A DNA stretch of 64,000 bases from Amycolatopsis oliviviridis (GTDB taxonomy: Bacteria > Actinomycetota > Actinomycetes > Mycobacteriales > Pseudonocardiaceae). Below are positions 48,561-56,220 of this stretch, piece by piece. The stretch covers positions 929,718 to 993,717 of the forward strand of contig NZ_BNAY01000002.1 of the NCBI RefSeq assembly GCF_014654365.1, in the 5' to 3' direction. The first letter of the stretch is position 1; every line of letters begins with the position of its first letter. Position numbers and translations under genes: made by a program. The notes beneath the pieces were generated by a model. The model was not told the DNA's origin and searched no databases. It saw only the letters and a program-made list of their open reading frames with translations.

Positions 48561-49953
48561 GCGCGGCCACCGGCAGGGTCACGGTCACTTCGAGGCCGCC
48601 GCCCTCGGGTGAGCCCAGCCGCAGGGAGCCGTCCGAGCGGACCATGATCTCGGTGACGATCGCCAGGCCGAGACCGGATCCCGGCACGTTCTGGTGCGCG
48701 GTGCTGCGCCAGAACCGGTCCGCCGCGCGGTCGAGTTCGTCGTCGCGGAGGCCGGGCCCGTGGTCGCGGACGGCGATCTCCACCTTCCCTTCCACGACGA
48801 CGACGGTGACCCGGACCTCCGTGCCCGGCTCGGTGAACTTGAGCGCGTTGTCCAGCAGCGCGTCGAGGACCACTTCGAGGCCGCGCGCGGGCGTGAGCAC
48901 CCGCAGTCCGCCGCCCAGCCCGGACGCGACCAGCGAGATGTCGCGCGCCGCGCCGACCACGGTCCAGTCGGCGACCCTGGCGCCCACCACGTCGTCGATC
49001 CCGACCGGGACCAGTTCGCCGCCCGAGGCCTCGGCGCGGGCCAGGGAGAGGAGTTCGTCGAGGATCTGGTTGAGCCGCCGGGCGTCCACGACGGCGGCTT
49101 CGAGATCGGCCGCGGCCAGGTCGTCGTCGACATGCCCGTCGAGGTTGCCGAGCCGGATCTTCAACGCCGTCAGCGGGTTCCGCAGCTGGTGGGAGGCGTC
49201 GGCGACGAACGCGCGCTGCGCCGACAGGGCCTCGTCGACGCTGGCCGCCATCCGGTCGAAGGACCGTTCGAGCTGACGCAGTTCCGGGGGCCCGCCGGAC
49301 TCCTCCACCCGTTTCACCTCGCGTCCGCTGACCACGGCGGCGACCAGCGCGCCGGTGGCGTCGTCGAGCCGCCGGACCGGGCGCAGGATCCAGCGCACCA
49401 CCGGCACCGCGACCAGCAGCGCGAACCCGAAGGCCAGCACCGCGCCCGCCGCGATGAGCAGCCACCACCACAGCAGTTCGGTACGGGCCTTGCCGGTCGA
49501 CGACACGGTGATCACCGCACCCCGCACCTCACCGTCGATCAGGATCGGCTCGGCCAGCACCAGCGGCTCGCTGGTCCACGGCATCAGCAGCGGTCCAGGC
49601 TCGGAACGCCGTCCCGCCAGCGCTTCCTGCAGATGCGAGGCGATGACGGGGTCTTTCAGATCGATCCCCACCTCACCAGGCCCCCGGGCCACGGCCTCGC
49701 CGTCCTGGTCGGCGATCGCCACCGGCACCCCGTAGACCTCGGTGTAGCGGCGGAGCTCGTCCACGATCAGATCCGGCCGGTTCTCCACCAGCGTGCGCTG
49801 GGCCAGCGACGCGAACCGCGAGGTGTCGGTGAGGCGATCGAGGAAGAGGTCGAGCTGCACACTGGCCGCCACGCTGAGCGCGAGCGGGATGCCCAAACCG
49901 AACACGAGCGCCGCGACCAGCGTCAGCACGATCGCCTGGAGCCGGACGCGCAC
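48550..49953 (-). CDS. sensor histidine kinase
   Basis: This is a 467-residue membrane kinase. Two membrane helices (about 7-29 and 162-187) enclose an extracellular sensor of about 130 residues; a HAMP region follows (188-240), then the H-box with His255 (ADASHQLRNP), the N-box (LLDNALKF), and the G-boxes DHGPGLRD and GSGLGLAI. The GTG start is 4 nt after the stop of the response regulator gene, so the two form an operon. The signal is unknown. The TAXI lipoprotein encoded on the opposite strand is a candidate input protein. Confidence 0.92.
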   Translation of the reverse strand: MRVRLQAIVLTLVAALVFGLGIPLALSVAASVQLDLFLDRLTDTSRFASLAQRTLVENRPDLIVDELRRYTEVYGVPVAIADQDGEAVARGPGEVGIDLKDPVIASHLQEALAGRRSEPGPLLMPWTSEPLVLAEPILIDGEVRGAVITVSSTGKARTELLWWWLLIAAGAVLAFGFALLVAVPVVRWILRPVRRLDDATGALVAAVVSGREVKRVEESGGPPELRQLERSFDRMAASVDEALSAQRAFVADASHQLRNPLTALKIRLGNLDGHVDDDLAAADLEAAVVDARRLNQILDELLSLARAEASGGELVPVGIDDVVGARVADWTVVGAARDISLVASGLGGGLRVLTPARGLEVVLDALLDNALKFTEPGTEVRVTVVVVEGKVEIAVRDHGPGLRDDELDRAADRFWRSTAHQNVPGSGLGLAIVTEIMVRSDGSLRLGSPEGGGLEVTVTLPVAAPSP

Positions 49954-49957
49954 CGGC

Positions 49958-50647
49958 TCAGCCCTCTTCGGCCGGGCCGTAGGCGCCGCCGAGGCGGTAG
50001 CCGACGCCGCGGACGGTCTCGATCAACGCGGGCCTGCCCAGTTTGGTCCGCAGGGTGGCGACGTGGACGTCGAGCGAGCGGCTCTCCGCCGGTCCCCGAT
50101 GCCCCCAGACCTCGTTCAGCACGTGGTCACGGGCGCAGACCGCGCCGCGGGCGGTGACCACCAGCGCGAGCACCTGGAACTCCTTGCGGGACAACGAAAC
50201 CGGCCGGCCGTCGACCTGCACCTCGTGGCGCCCGATATCCACCGAGACATCACCCGCCCGGATGACGCCCGGCGGTTCGGGCGCGGCCGGGCGCTCGCCC
50301 CGGCGACGGCGCACGGCCTCGACCCGGGCGACGAGCTCGTCGACGTCGTAGGGCTTCACCAGGTAGTCGTCGGCGCCGGACCGCAGGCCCTGGATCCGGT
50401 CGTCGACCTCGCCCCGCGCCGAAACGACGATCACCGCGACGTCGCTGACCGCGCGGATCCGGCGGCACAGCACGATCCCGTCGATATCGGGCAGCCCCAG
50501 GTCGAGCAGGATCACGTCGACCTCGTGCACCAGATCGAGCACCCCGGCACCGGAGGCCAGGCGTTTGATCGTCAGGCCGCGCCGGGCCAGCGCGGGCGTC
50601 AAGGCACCCGCGACCCGGTCGTCGTCCTCCACCAGCAGTACCCGCAC
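49958..50647 (-). CDS. OmpR-family response regulator
   Basis: This 229-residue regulator has a receiver domain (about 1-115, acidic EDDD at 7-10, phospho-acceptor Asp49, Lys98) and a C-terminal winged helix (about 135-220) with the SRKEFQVLALVVTARGAVC and ETVRGVGYRLG motifs. The GTG at 50647 starts the receiver exactly (MRVLLVEDDD) with GGGAAG about 7 nt upstream. A 15-bp perfect palindrome 57 nt upstream may be its binding site. It is cotranscribed with the histidine kinase. Confidence 0.92.
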   Translation of the reverse strand: MRVLLVEDDDRVAGALTPALARRGLTIKRLASGAGVLDLVHEVDVILLDLGLPDIDGIVLCRRIRAVSDVAVIVVSARGEVDDRIQGLRSGADDYLVKPYDVDELVARVEAVRRRRGERPAAPEPPGVIRAGDVSVDIGRHEVQVDGRPVSLSRKEFQVLALVVTARGAVCARDHVLNEVWGHRGPAESRSLDVHVATLRTKLGRPALIETVRGVGYRLGGAYGPAEEG

Positions 50648-50704
50648 CCGTGTCTTCCCTTTCGCGCCGTCCCCGCACCGCGACGACTTGAAGAACGACT
50701 CTAT

Positions 50705-50719
50705 GGGGTGAGTCACCCC
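50705..50719. promoter_or_regulatory. 15-bp palindrome upstream of the response regulator
   Basis: GGGGTGA-G-TCACCCC is perfect. It lies 57 nt before the regulator start and could be its autoregulatory site. It is part of the 370-nt gene-free region 50648-51017. Confidence 0.45.
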
Positions 50720-50789
50720 TCGCGCTGCCCGTACCACCGGCCGCCCGGCCTCGTGAGGGATCCGTCGCAGGCGGTAATGGTCACGATGC

Positions 50790-50808
50790 GTCACAGATCT
50801 TGTGTGAC
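50790..50808. promoter_or_regulatory. inverted repeat in the gluA upstream region
   Basis: GTCACA-N7-TGTGAC is perfect and is preceded by a further GTCAC direct copy (50780-50784). The arm orientation is the reverse of a CRP site. Confidence 0.35.
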
Positions 50809-50928
50809 CCCGGTTACGGAAGACCCCCGCCTTGTCTAGGCTGATCAGCGCCGGACGGCGGCGGATCGGGCCGTCCGGTGGCTTGAGAACGATACGGACT
50901 TGAAACCCTAAGTATTGGTCAAGCCGCC

Positions 50929-50956
50929 TTTACAAGCGGTCCGACGGGAGTAGGTT
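50929..50956 (+). promoter_or_regulatory. putative promoter of the glutamate importer operon
   Basis: TTTACA (50929-50934) and TAGGTT (50951-50956) lie 16 nt apart, giving a leader of about 55 nt to gluA. Confidence 0.5.
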
Positions 50957-51017
50957 TCCGCCATCGCGTGGTGCCTGACCCCGCAGTCCCCTGCAAACGA
51001 ACGCTCCTGGAGGCCAG

Positions 51018-51770
51018 ATGACCGCGGAGGTGGCGGCGCCGATGATCAAGGCGGCCGCCGTGAACAAGTACTTCGGCGACCTGCACGTGCTCAAGGAGAT
51101 CAACCTCGAGGTGCCGCGTGGGCAGGTCGTGGTCGTGCTCGGGCCGTCCGGGTCTGGCAAGTCGACGCTGTGCCGGGCGATCAACCGGCTGGAACCCATC
51201 AACTCGGGCGAGATCGCGGTGGACGGCGTTCCGCTGCCCGCCGAGGGAAAGGCGCTGGCCGCGCTGCGCGCCGACGTCGGCATGGTGTTCCAGTCGTTCA
51301 ACCTGTTCGCGCACAAGACGATCGTCGAGAACGTCATGCTCGCGCCGATGAAGGTCCGCAAGGTCAACTCGGCCGAAGCCCGCAAGACCGCGATGGACCT
51401 GCTGGAACGCGTCGGCATCGCCAACCAGGCCGACAAGTACCCGGCGCAGCTGTCCGGCGGGCAGCAGCAGCGGGTGGCGATCGCCCGCGCGCTGGCCATG
51501 CGCCCCAAGGTGATGCTGTTCGACGAGCCGACCTCGGCGCTGGACCCGGAAATGGTCCAGGAGGTCCTCGACGTGATGACCACGCTCGCGAAGGACGGGA
51601 TGACGATGCTCGTCGTCACCCACGAGATGGGCTTCGCGCGGCGCGCGGCGAACCGGGTGGTGTTCATGTCCGACGGCGAGATCGTCGAGGACTCCACCCC
51701 GGACGACTTCTTCACCAAGCCGAAGACGGACCGTGCCAAGGACTTCCTCGGCAAGATCCTGACCCACTAA
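51018..51770 (+). CDS. gluA: polar amino-acid (glutamate-type) ABC transporter ATPase
   Basis: This 250-residue ATPase powers uptake of a polar amino acid, probably glutamate or glutamine by similarity to GluA of Corynebacterium. Walker [10 protein letters not shown] is at 42-50, then [11 protein letters not shown], the signature LSGGQQQR, Walker [13 protein letters not shown] and the switch histidine in VVTHEMG. GGAGG lies a few bases before the ATG at 51018. It is the first gene of a four-gene operon ATPase-receptor-permease-permease, transcribed from the 50929 promoter. Confidence 0.92.
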   Translation: MTAEVAAPMIKAAAVNKYFGDLHVLKEINLEVPRGQVVVVLGPSGSGKSTLCRAINRLEPINSGEIAVDGVPLPAEGKALAALRADVGMVFQSFNLFAHKTIVENVMLAPMKVRKVNSAEARKTAMDLLERVGIANQADKYPAQLSGGQQQRVAIARALAMRPKVMLFDEPTSALDPEMVQEVLDVMTTLAKDGMTMLVVTHEMGFARRAANRVVFMSDGEIVEDSTPDDFFTKPKTDRAKDFLGKILTH

Positions 51771-51826
51771 GCGTTTCCGCGGCGCGGGCTCGTGCCGCAT
51801 CGACGGAAGAAACAGGAGAGGTTCAC

Positions 51827-52744
51827 ATGAGGATCCGCACCCTTGCGGTGGGACTGCTCGTCGGCAGTCTCGCACTGACCGCTTGTGGCAAGGAAGGCAC
51901 GCCCAGCTCGCCCGGCGGCAGCTCCGAGGGCGCGAACGCCGGTGCGCAGCTGCCCCAGTACACGGTGGCGTCGAACGTCGACCTCCCGGGCTCCCCGGTC
52001 TTCGCCAAGATCAAGGCCGACGGCAAGCTGACCCTGGGCGTCAAGGACGACCAGCCCGGTCTCGGCAAGAAGGACCCGACCAGCGGCAAGTTCGCCGGTT
52101 TCGACATCGAGATCGCGAAGCTCGTCGCCGCCAGCCTCGGCTTCGGCGAAGACAAGATCACCTTCAAGACGGTCGACTCCGGTGCCCGTGAGCAGGCCAT
52201 CGTGAACGGCGACGTCGGCTACTACGTCGGCACCTACACCATCACCGACAAGCGCAAGGCGCAGATCTCCTTCGCCGGCCCGTACTTCGAAGCCGGCCAG
52301 GACCTGTTGGTGCGCAAGGACGACACCTCGATCACCGGCCCGGAGACCTTGAAGGGCAAGAAGGTCTGCTCGGTCACCGGTTCGACCCCGATCCAGCGCG
52401 TCCGCGACCAGGGCCTGACCGAGCCCGGCAACATCGTCGAGTTCCAGAAGTACTCGCAGTGCGTCGAGAAGCTCACCACCAAGGAGGTCGACGCCGTCAC
52501 CACCGACGACGCGATCCTCAAGGGCTTCGCCTCGGAGGACTCCGACGCCCTCAAGGTCGTCGGCAAGACCTTCTCGAAGGAGCCGTACGGCATCGGCCTG
52601 AACAAGGACGACAAGGTCCTTCGCGACAAGATCAACGACACGCTGCAGAAGGCGCTGGACGACGGCACCTGGCAGAAGATCTACGACGCCACCCTCGGCA
52701 AGTCGGGTTCGGCGGCGCAGAAGCCCACCCTGCAGAAGTACTGA
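51827..52744 (+). CDS. gluB: glutamate-type ABC transporter substrate-binding lipoprotein
   Basis: This 305-residue lipoprotein has a signal ending at Cys20 (LALTAC), a Ser/Gly-rich linker, and a type II periplasmic-binding fold that begins about residue 65 (KLTLGVKDDQPGLG, then FAGFDIEIAKLVAASLGF). The family's GTYTITDKRKAQISFAGPY segment binds the amino-acid carboxylate. AGGAGAG precedes the ATG at 51827. A frame open far upstream lies within gluA. The protein is anchored outside the membrane and delivers substrate to the GluC/GluD permeases. Confidence 0.92.
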   Translation: MRIRTLAVGLLVGSLALTACGKEGTPSSPGGSSEGANAGAQLPQYTVASNVDLPGSPVFAKIKADGKLTLGVKDDQPGLGKKDPTSGKFAGFDIEIAKLVAASLGFGEDKITFKTVDSGAREQAIVNGDVGYYVGTYTITDKRKAQISFAGPYFEAGQDLLVRKDDTSITGPETLKGKKVCSVTGSTPIQRVRDQGLTEPGNIVEFQKYSQCVEKLTTKEVDAVTTDDAILKGFASEDSDALKVVGKTFSKEPYGIGLNKDDKVLRDKINDTLQKALDDGTWQKIYDATLGKSGSAAQKPTLQKY

Positions 52745-52828
52745 TGTAACCAGCGGCCGGTGGACCCGTGACGGGTTCACCGGCCGCTCCACACCCACCT
52801 CCAGTCGACGGCAGCGGGGAAAGGCTCC

Positions 52829-53476
52829 ATGAACGTCCTGCTCGACAACCTGGATCTCTACGGTCCGTTCTTCCTCACCACGATCGAACTGTTCCTCTGG
52901 TCGGCGGTCGGCAGCCTGATCTTCGGCACGATCCTTGCGATGCTCCGCGTGAGTCCGGTCCTGGCGTTCCGCGCCGCGGGAACGACCTACGTGACCCTCA
53001 TCCGCAACACCCCGCTGACGCTGGTGTTCGCGTTCTTCGTGTTCGCGTACCCGCTGCTCGACATCGTCAAGCTCAGTTTCTTCAACGCCGCGATCGTGGC
53101 GCTGATCGTGTACACCTCGGCGTTCATCTGCGAGGTCGTCCGGTCCGGCATCAACACGGTCCCGGTCGGCCAGGCCGAAGCCGGGCGCGCGCTCGGCTTG
53201 ACGTTCGGCCAGATCCTCGGCCAGATCGTCCTGCCGCAGGCGCTGCGTTCGGTGGCTCCGCCGCTGATCAGCACGCTGATCGCGTTGCTGAAGAACACCA
53301 CGATCGCCGCGGGCTTCTCGGTCGCCGAGGCCGGCGCGATCCGGTCGTACCTTTCCGAGCGGGGTGACAACCAGCTGATCGGCCTTCTGTGGGTCGCGCT
53401 GGGCTTCATCATCCTGGTCGCCGTACTTTCCTTCATCCAGCGGAGCCTGGAGAAGCGCTGGAGCGTGGCCCGATGA
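52829..53476 (+). CDS. gluC: glutamate-type ABC transporter permease GluC
   Basis: This 215-residue permease has five predicted transmembrane helices of the HisMQ type. The N-terminal YGPFFLTTIELFLWS and the TLIRNTPLTLVFAFF segment are typical, and the EAA loop (GQAEAGRALGLTFGQILGQIVLPQAL around 119-144) contacts the ATPase. The last bases form an ATGA overlap with gluD, so both permease halves are produced together. GAAAGG precedes the ATG. Confidence 0.92.
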   Translation: MNVLLDNLDLYGPFFLTTIELFLWSAVGSLIFGTILAMLRVSPVLAFRAAGTTYVTLIRNTPLTLVFAFFVFAYPLLDIVKLSFFNAAIVALIVYTSAFICEVVRSGINTVPVGQAEAGRALGLTFGQILGQIVLPQALRSVAPPLISTLIALLKNTTIAAGFSVAEAGAIRSYLSERGDNQLIGLLWVALGFIILVAVLSFIQRSLEKRWSVAR

Positions 53477-54366
53477 GCAGTGTCCTGTTCGACACCCCAG
53501 GCCCCAAGGCCCGGATGCGGCACCGCCTCTACGCGGTCGTCGGCATCCTCGCCATCGCCGCGTTCATCGCGTTCGTCGTCTACCGGTTCTACGACACCGG
53601 CCAGTTCACCGCGCGCAAGTGGGAATGGCTCCAGTACCAGCAGGTCCAGATCGACCTGCTCAACGCGGTGCTGGAAACACTCCGCGCGTTCGTGGTGGCA
53701 GCGGTCCTCGCACTGATCTTCGGTGCGGTCTTCGCGGCCGGACGGCTTTCCGACCACGCCTGGATCCGGCGCGTCTCCGGCGCGATCGTGGAGTTCTTCC
53801 GCGCCATCCCCGCGCTGATCCTGATGTTCCTGTTCTACTTCGGTCTTCCCGCCGTGGGCGTTCCGATGACGCCGTTCCTCGGTGTGGTCTTCGGTCTCAC
53901 GCTGTACAACGGCTCGGTGCTCGCCGAGGTCTTCCGAGCGGGCATCCAGGCCCTTCCGAAGGGCCAGGCGGAAGCCGCGTACGCGCTCGGCATGCGCAAG
54001 ACCCAGGTGATGTTCTTCGTCCTGCTGCCGCAGGCGATCAGGGCGATGCTGCCGACGATCATCAGCCAGATGGTGGTGCTGCTCAAGGACACCGCGCTCG
54101 GCTTCATCATCACGTTCCAGGAACTGCTGTACTACGCGCGCTACATCGGCACGCAGGGCGAGTTCGGCCGCCCGATCGTGCCCTCGACGCTGGTCGCGAC
54201 CGGCATCTACATCTGCCTGTGCCTGCTGCTGACGGCGCTGGCCACGTACCTCGAGAAGCGCAACCGGCGCAGCAAGAAGCACATCGAGCTGACCAACAAC
54301 AAGGCCGAGGAGACCATGCTCGGTTCCGCCTCTCACACCGGCGGTGTCGGCGGTGGCGCCGGCTAG
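53473..54366 (+). CDS. gluD: glutamate-type ABC transporter permease GluD
   Basis: This 297-residue second permease has a longer hydrophilic N-terminus, five to six membrane helices and its own EAA loop (GQAEAAYALGMRKTQVMFFVLLPQAI). FFRAIPALILMFLFYFGLPA is characteristic. The C-terminal 30 residues are a polar Gly/Ser-rich tail without a clear role. The ATG at 53473 overlaps the gluC stop. The operon is closed 11 nt later by an inverted-repeat terminator. Confidence 0.92.
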   Translation: MSSVLFDTPGPKARMRHRLYAVVGILAIAAFIAFVVYRFYDTGQFTARKWEWLQYQQVQIDLLNAVLETLRAFVVAAVLALIFGAVFAAGRLSDHAWIRRVSGAIVEFFRAIPALILMFLFYFGLPAVGVPMTPFLGVVFGLTLYNGSVLAEVFRAGIQALPKGQAEAAYALGMRKTQVMFFVLLPQAIRAMLPTIISQMVVLLKDTALGFIITFQELLYYARYIGTQGEFGRPIVPSTLVATGIYICLCLLLTALATYLEKRNRRSKKHIELTNNKAEETMLGSASHTGGVGGGAG

Positions 54367-54377
54367 ACGCCGGACTC

Positions 54378-54436
54378 AAGTACATGAAGGCCCCCTTCCT
54401 TGCGCCTAGGTACCGGAAGGGGGCCTTCCTGTACTT
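54378..54436. repeat. inverted repeat, terminator of the glu operon (GAA-N7-TTC family)
   Basis: Twenty-two-nt arms with one mismatch flank a 15-nt loop. The core GAAGGCCCCCTTC (54386-54398) is identical to that at 37712. The arm sequence AAGTACRTGAAGGCCCCC is shared with the 37702 element 16.7 kb away. Confidence 0.82.
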
Positions 54437-54480
54437 CGGGATAGGCCTGTTGGTCCTGTCGGGACGGCGGTCCGGTCGAC

Positions 54481-54486
54481 TAGCGT
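54481..54486 (+). promoter_or_regulatory. leaderless -10 element of the methyltransferase-like gene
   Basis: TAGCGT followed by 7 nt and the ATG at 54494. The identical hexamer and spacing occur before the VOC gene at 63755. Confidence 0.55.
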
Positions 54487-54493
54487 CGGCCGT

Positions 54494-54937
54494 ATGGCGG
54501 ACCAGGCCGCGGCGTTGCTCGAAGCGCTGCCGGACCTGGCGGGCAGGGCGGTCCTGGTCGTCGGGTGCGGCGATGGCCGCTACCCCCGGTTGCTGCGCAG
54601 CGAGGGCGCCCGCCGCGTGGTCGGGGTCGACGCGAATCAGGCACTGATCGCGGTCGCGCAACGCGAAGAGGAACGCGACCCCATCGGGATCTCCTACGAG
54701 CTCCACCGGCTCGCCCGGCTCCCGGTGATGGGGGCCTTCGACGTCGTCGTGGCCTTGCTGGACTCCCCCGAGCATCTCGGCCGCGTCGCCGCGAGCCTGG
54801 TGACGGGCGGCCTGCTCGTGGTCGTCGCCACGAACGGATTCAGTCCAGAGGAAGCCTTGCGGGACAACGACTTCCAGGACATCGTGCTGCATCGCCACGA
54901 AAGCGGCGACGTGCACAGCGCTCGCAAGACTTCCTGA
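54494..54937 (+). CDS. small SAM-methyltransferase-like protein
   Basis: This 147-residue protein has a Rossmann-type motif I (VLVVGCGDGRYPRLL at about 20-34) and the downstream acidic residue in VVGVDANQALI, as in class I methyltransferases. It is shorter than usual and lacks a clear substrate domain, so it may be a minimal or degenerate member. The C-terminus (LHRHESGDVHSARKTS) is unlike family ends. The mRNA is probably leaderless. It is followed by two GC-rich hairpins. Confidence 0.6.
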   Translation: MADQAAALLEALPDLAGRAVLVVGCGDGRYPRLLRSEGARRVVGVDANQALIAVAQREEERDPIGISYELHRLARLPVMGAFDVVVALLDSPEHLGRVAASLVTGGLLVVVATNGFSPEEALRDNDFQDIVLHRHESGDVHSARKTS

Positions 54938-54965
54938 GTCGCGCACCCTGGTGTCGAGCCAGGCT

Positions 54966-54988
54966 GGCCGGGGCTATGAATCCCGGCC
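54966..54988 (+). terminator. hairpin downstream of the methyltransferase-like gene
   Basis: GGCCGGG-N9-CCCGGCC, 28 nt past the stop. A second hairpin follows at 55011. Confidence 0.45.
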
Positions 54989-55010
54989 GGTCGCCGGACC
55001 GTGCGCGTCT

Positions 55011-55042
55011 GGCGGTGTGGAACGCACGGACCCCACACCGCC
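55011..55042. terminator. second hairpin, GGCGGTGTGG/CCACACCGCC
   Basis: Perfect 10-nt arms with a 12-nt loop. The stretch 54938-55142 contains these hairpins and the tRNA terminator but no gene. Confidence 0.4.
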
Positions 55043-55089
55043 GCACCGGTACGACGGGACAGGTTTCCCCGCCGTGCCGGGGGTTTGGC

Positions 55090-55139
55090 CTGGAACACGC
55101 CTCCGGCGCGCACTGCGCACCGGAGGCGTTTCGTTCCAG
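55090..55139 (-). terminator. long composite hairpin after tRNA-Arg
   Basis: CTGGAAC and CGCCTCCGG on one side pair with CCGGAGGCG and GTTCCAG on the other, with an inner GCGC-act-GCGC stem. It starts 3 nt past the tRNA 3' end on the minus strand and is its terminator or processing structure. Confidence 0.6.
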
Positions 55140-55142
55140 CGG

Positions 55143-55214
55143 TACCCCTGCCAGGAATCGAACCTGGACCCCGGCGTTCGTAGCGCCGTACTCTTTCCGT
55201 TGAGCTACAAGGGT
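55143..55214 (-). tRNA. tRNA-Arg (anticodon ACG)
   Basis: All four helices fold. The acceptor pairs ACCCTTG with CAGGGGT (one G-U). The D stem is GCTC/GAGT. The anticodon stem is CGGCG/CGCCG with loop CTACGAA, so the anticodon is ACG (read as ICG). The T arm is CCAGG-TTCGATT-CCTGG. The variable loop has 4 nt, giving 72 nt to the discriminator A. The 3' CCA is not encoded. It reads CGU/CGC/CGA codons. A long composite hairpin follows directly, and the terminator of the tiny ORF lies 5 nt before its 5' end. Confidence 0.95.
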
Positions 55215-55218
55215 TCAC

Positions 55219-55255
55219 GAAAAAGCCGCCCGGTTCGGTTTCCCGAAGGGCGGCT
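55219..55255 (-). terminator. intrinsic terminator of the 23-codon ORF
   Basis: On the minus strand AGCCGCCC-N16-GGGCGGCT is followed by a run of five T. This is the only classical hairpin-plus-T-run seen in the window. It begins 21 nt after the stop of the tiny ORF. Confidence 0.7.
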
Positions 55256-55275
55256 CCATGGTCTGCGACGTCGTG

Positions 55276-55347
55276 TCAGGACGTCGGCGGGGAGCCGTGT
55301 TTCTCTTCCATGCCAAGGAAAGGACAAGCCATGCGGTGCTGGGTCAT
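55276..55347 (-). CDS. 23-codon ORF with strong ribosome binding site (new small gene candidate)
   Basis: This short frame encodes 23 residues beginning MTQHRMACPFLG and ending in SPPTS. It has three methionines, one cysteine and two histidines. A near-perfect Shine-Dalgarno GGGAGG lies 4-5 nt before the ATG, and an intrinsic terminator with a T-run follows 21 nt after the stop. The sdhB terminator (55415-55460) lies just upstream. The frame is therefore bracketed as its own transcription unit of less than 200 nt. I recognise no family. It could be a leader peptide, a small membrane-independent peptide or a precursor. No clear -10 hexamer is visible in 55348-55414. Confidence 0.5.
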   Translation of the reverse strand: MTQHRMACPFLGMEEKHGSPPTS

Positions 55348-55414
55348 GCGTCCTCCCTCGGTGGTGTGCGGTAAGTGTGCGTCAGATGCAGCAGCGGGGG
55401 CAAACGATTTAGGA

Positions 55415-55460
55415 CTCGTGAGTGGTAAGGCCGGTTCTAACCGTCCTTACCACTCACGAG
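55415..55460 (-). terminator. terminator of the Sdh1 operon
   Basis: Perfect 16-nt arms (CTCGTGAGTGGTAAGG and complement) surround an inner CGGTT-ct-AACCG stem, starting 8 nt past the sdhB stop. Its left half is 20/25 identical to 63869-63893. Confidence 0.75.
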
Positions 55461-55467
55461 GCGTCGG

Positions 55468-56220
55468 CTATTTGTCCCGCCTGAACAGTTTGTTCCCCAG
55501 CCACACGATGGGGTCGTACTTCCGGTCCGCGACGCGTTCCTTCATCGGGATCAGCGCGTTGTCGGTGATGTGGATGCCCTCCGGGCACACGTCCGAACAG
55601 CACTTGGTGATGTTGCAGTAGCCGAGCCCGTGCTCCTCCTGCGCCTCGTCACGCCGGTCGGCGACGTCGAGGGGGTGCATTTCGAGTTCGGCGATCCGCA
55701 TCAGGTACCGGGGCCCGGCGAAGGCCTCCTTGTTCTCCTCGTGGTCGCGCACCACGTGGCAGGTGTTCTGGCACAGGAAGCATTCGATGCACTTGCGGAA
55801 CTCCTGCGAGCGCTCGACGTCGACCTGCTGCATCCGGTACTCCCCCGGCTTCAGCTCCGGAGGCGGCGTGAACGACGGGATCTCGCGGGCCTTGGTGTAG
55901 TTGAACGACACGTCGGTCACGAGATCCCGGATCACCGGGAACGTCCGCATCGGCGTCACGGTGATGACCTCGTCCTCGGTGAAGGTCGACATCCGGGTCA
56001 TGCACAGCAACCGCGGCTTGCCGTTGATCTCCGCCGAGCACGAACCGCATTTGCCCGCCTTGCAGTTCCACCGCACCGCCAGATCCGAGGCCTGGGTGGC
56101 CTGCAGCCGGTGGATGATGTCGAGGACGACCTCGCCCTCGTTGACCTCGACGCTGTAGTCCTGCAGCTCACCCGAATCGGCGTCACCGCGCCAGACCCGG
56201 AAACTCGCCTTGTAGCTCAT
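55468..56220 (-). CDS. sdhB: succinate dehydrogenase iron-sulfur subunit (Sdh1 type)
   Basis: This 250-residue electron-transfer subunit carries three iron-sulfur sites. Cys53, Cys58, Cys61 and Cys73 (NCKAGKCGSC, LLC) bind [2Fe-2S]. Cys144, Cys147, Cys150 and Cys154 (CIECFLCQNTC) with Cys202, Cys207, Cys208 and Cys212 serve the two C-terminal clusters. It passes electrons from the flavoprotein to the membrane anchor. The ATG at 56220 overlaps the sdhA stop (ATGA). It is the last gene of the operon and ends at a strong hairpin. Order and size match Rv0247c. Confidence 0.93.
   Translation of the reverse strand: MSYKASFRVWRGDADSGELQDYSVEVNEGEVVLDIIHRLQATQASDLAVRWNCKAGKCGSCSAEINGKPRLLCMTRMSTFTEDEVITVTPMRTFPVIRDLVTDVSFNYTKAREIPSFTPPPELKPGEYRMQQVDVERSQEFRKCIECFLCQNTCHVVRDHEENKEAFAGPRYLMRIAELEMHPLDVADRRDEAQEEHGLGYCNITKCCSDVCPEGIHITDNALIPMKERVADRKYDPIVWLGNKLFRRDK

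Noticed and set aside
50790..50808. CRP/GlxR site upstream of gluA
   Set aside because: The arms are in the order GTCACA...TGTGAC, the reverse of TGTGA-N6-TCACA.
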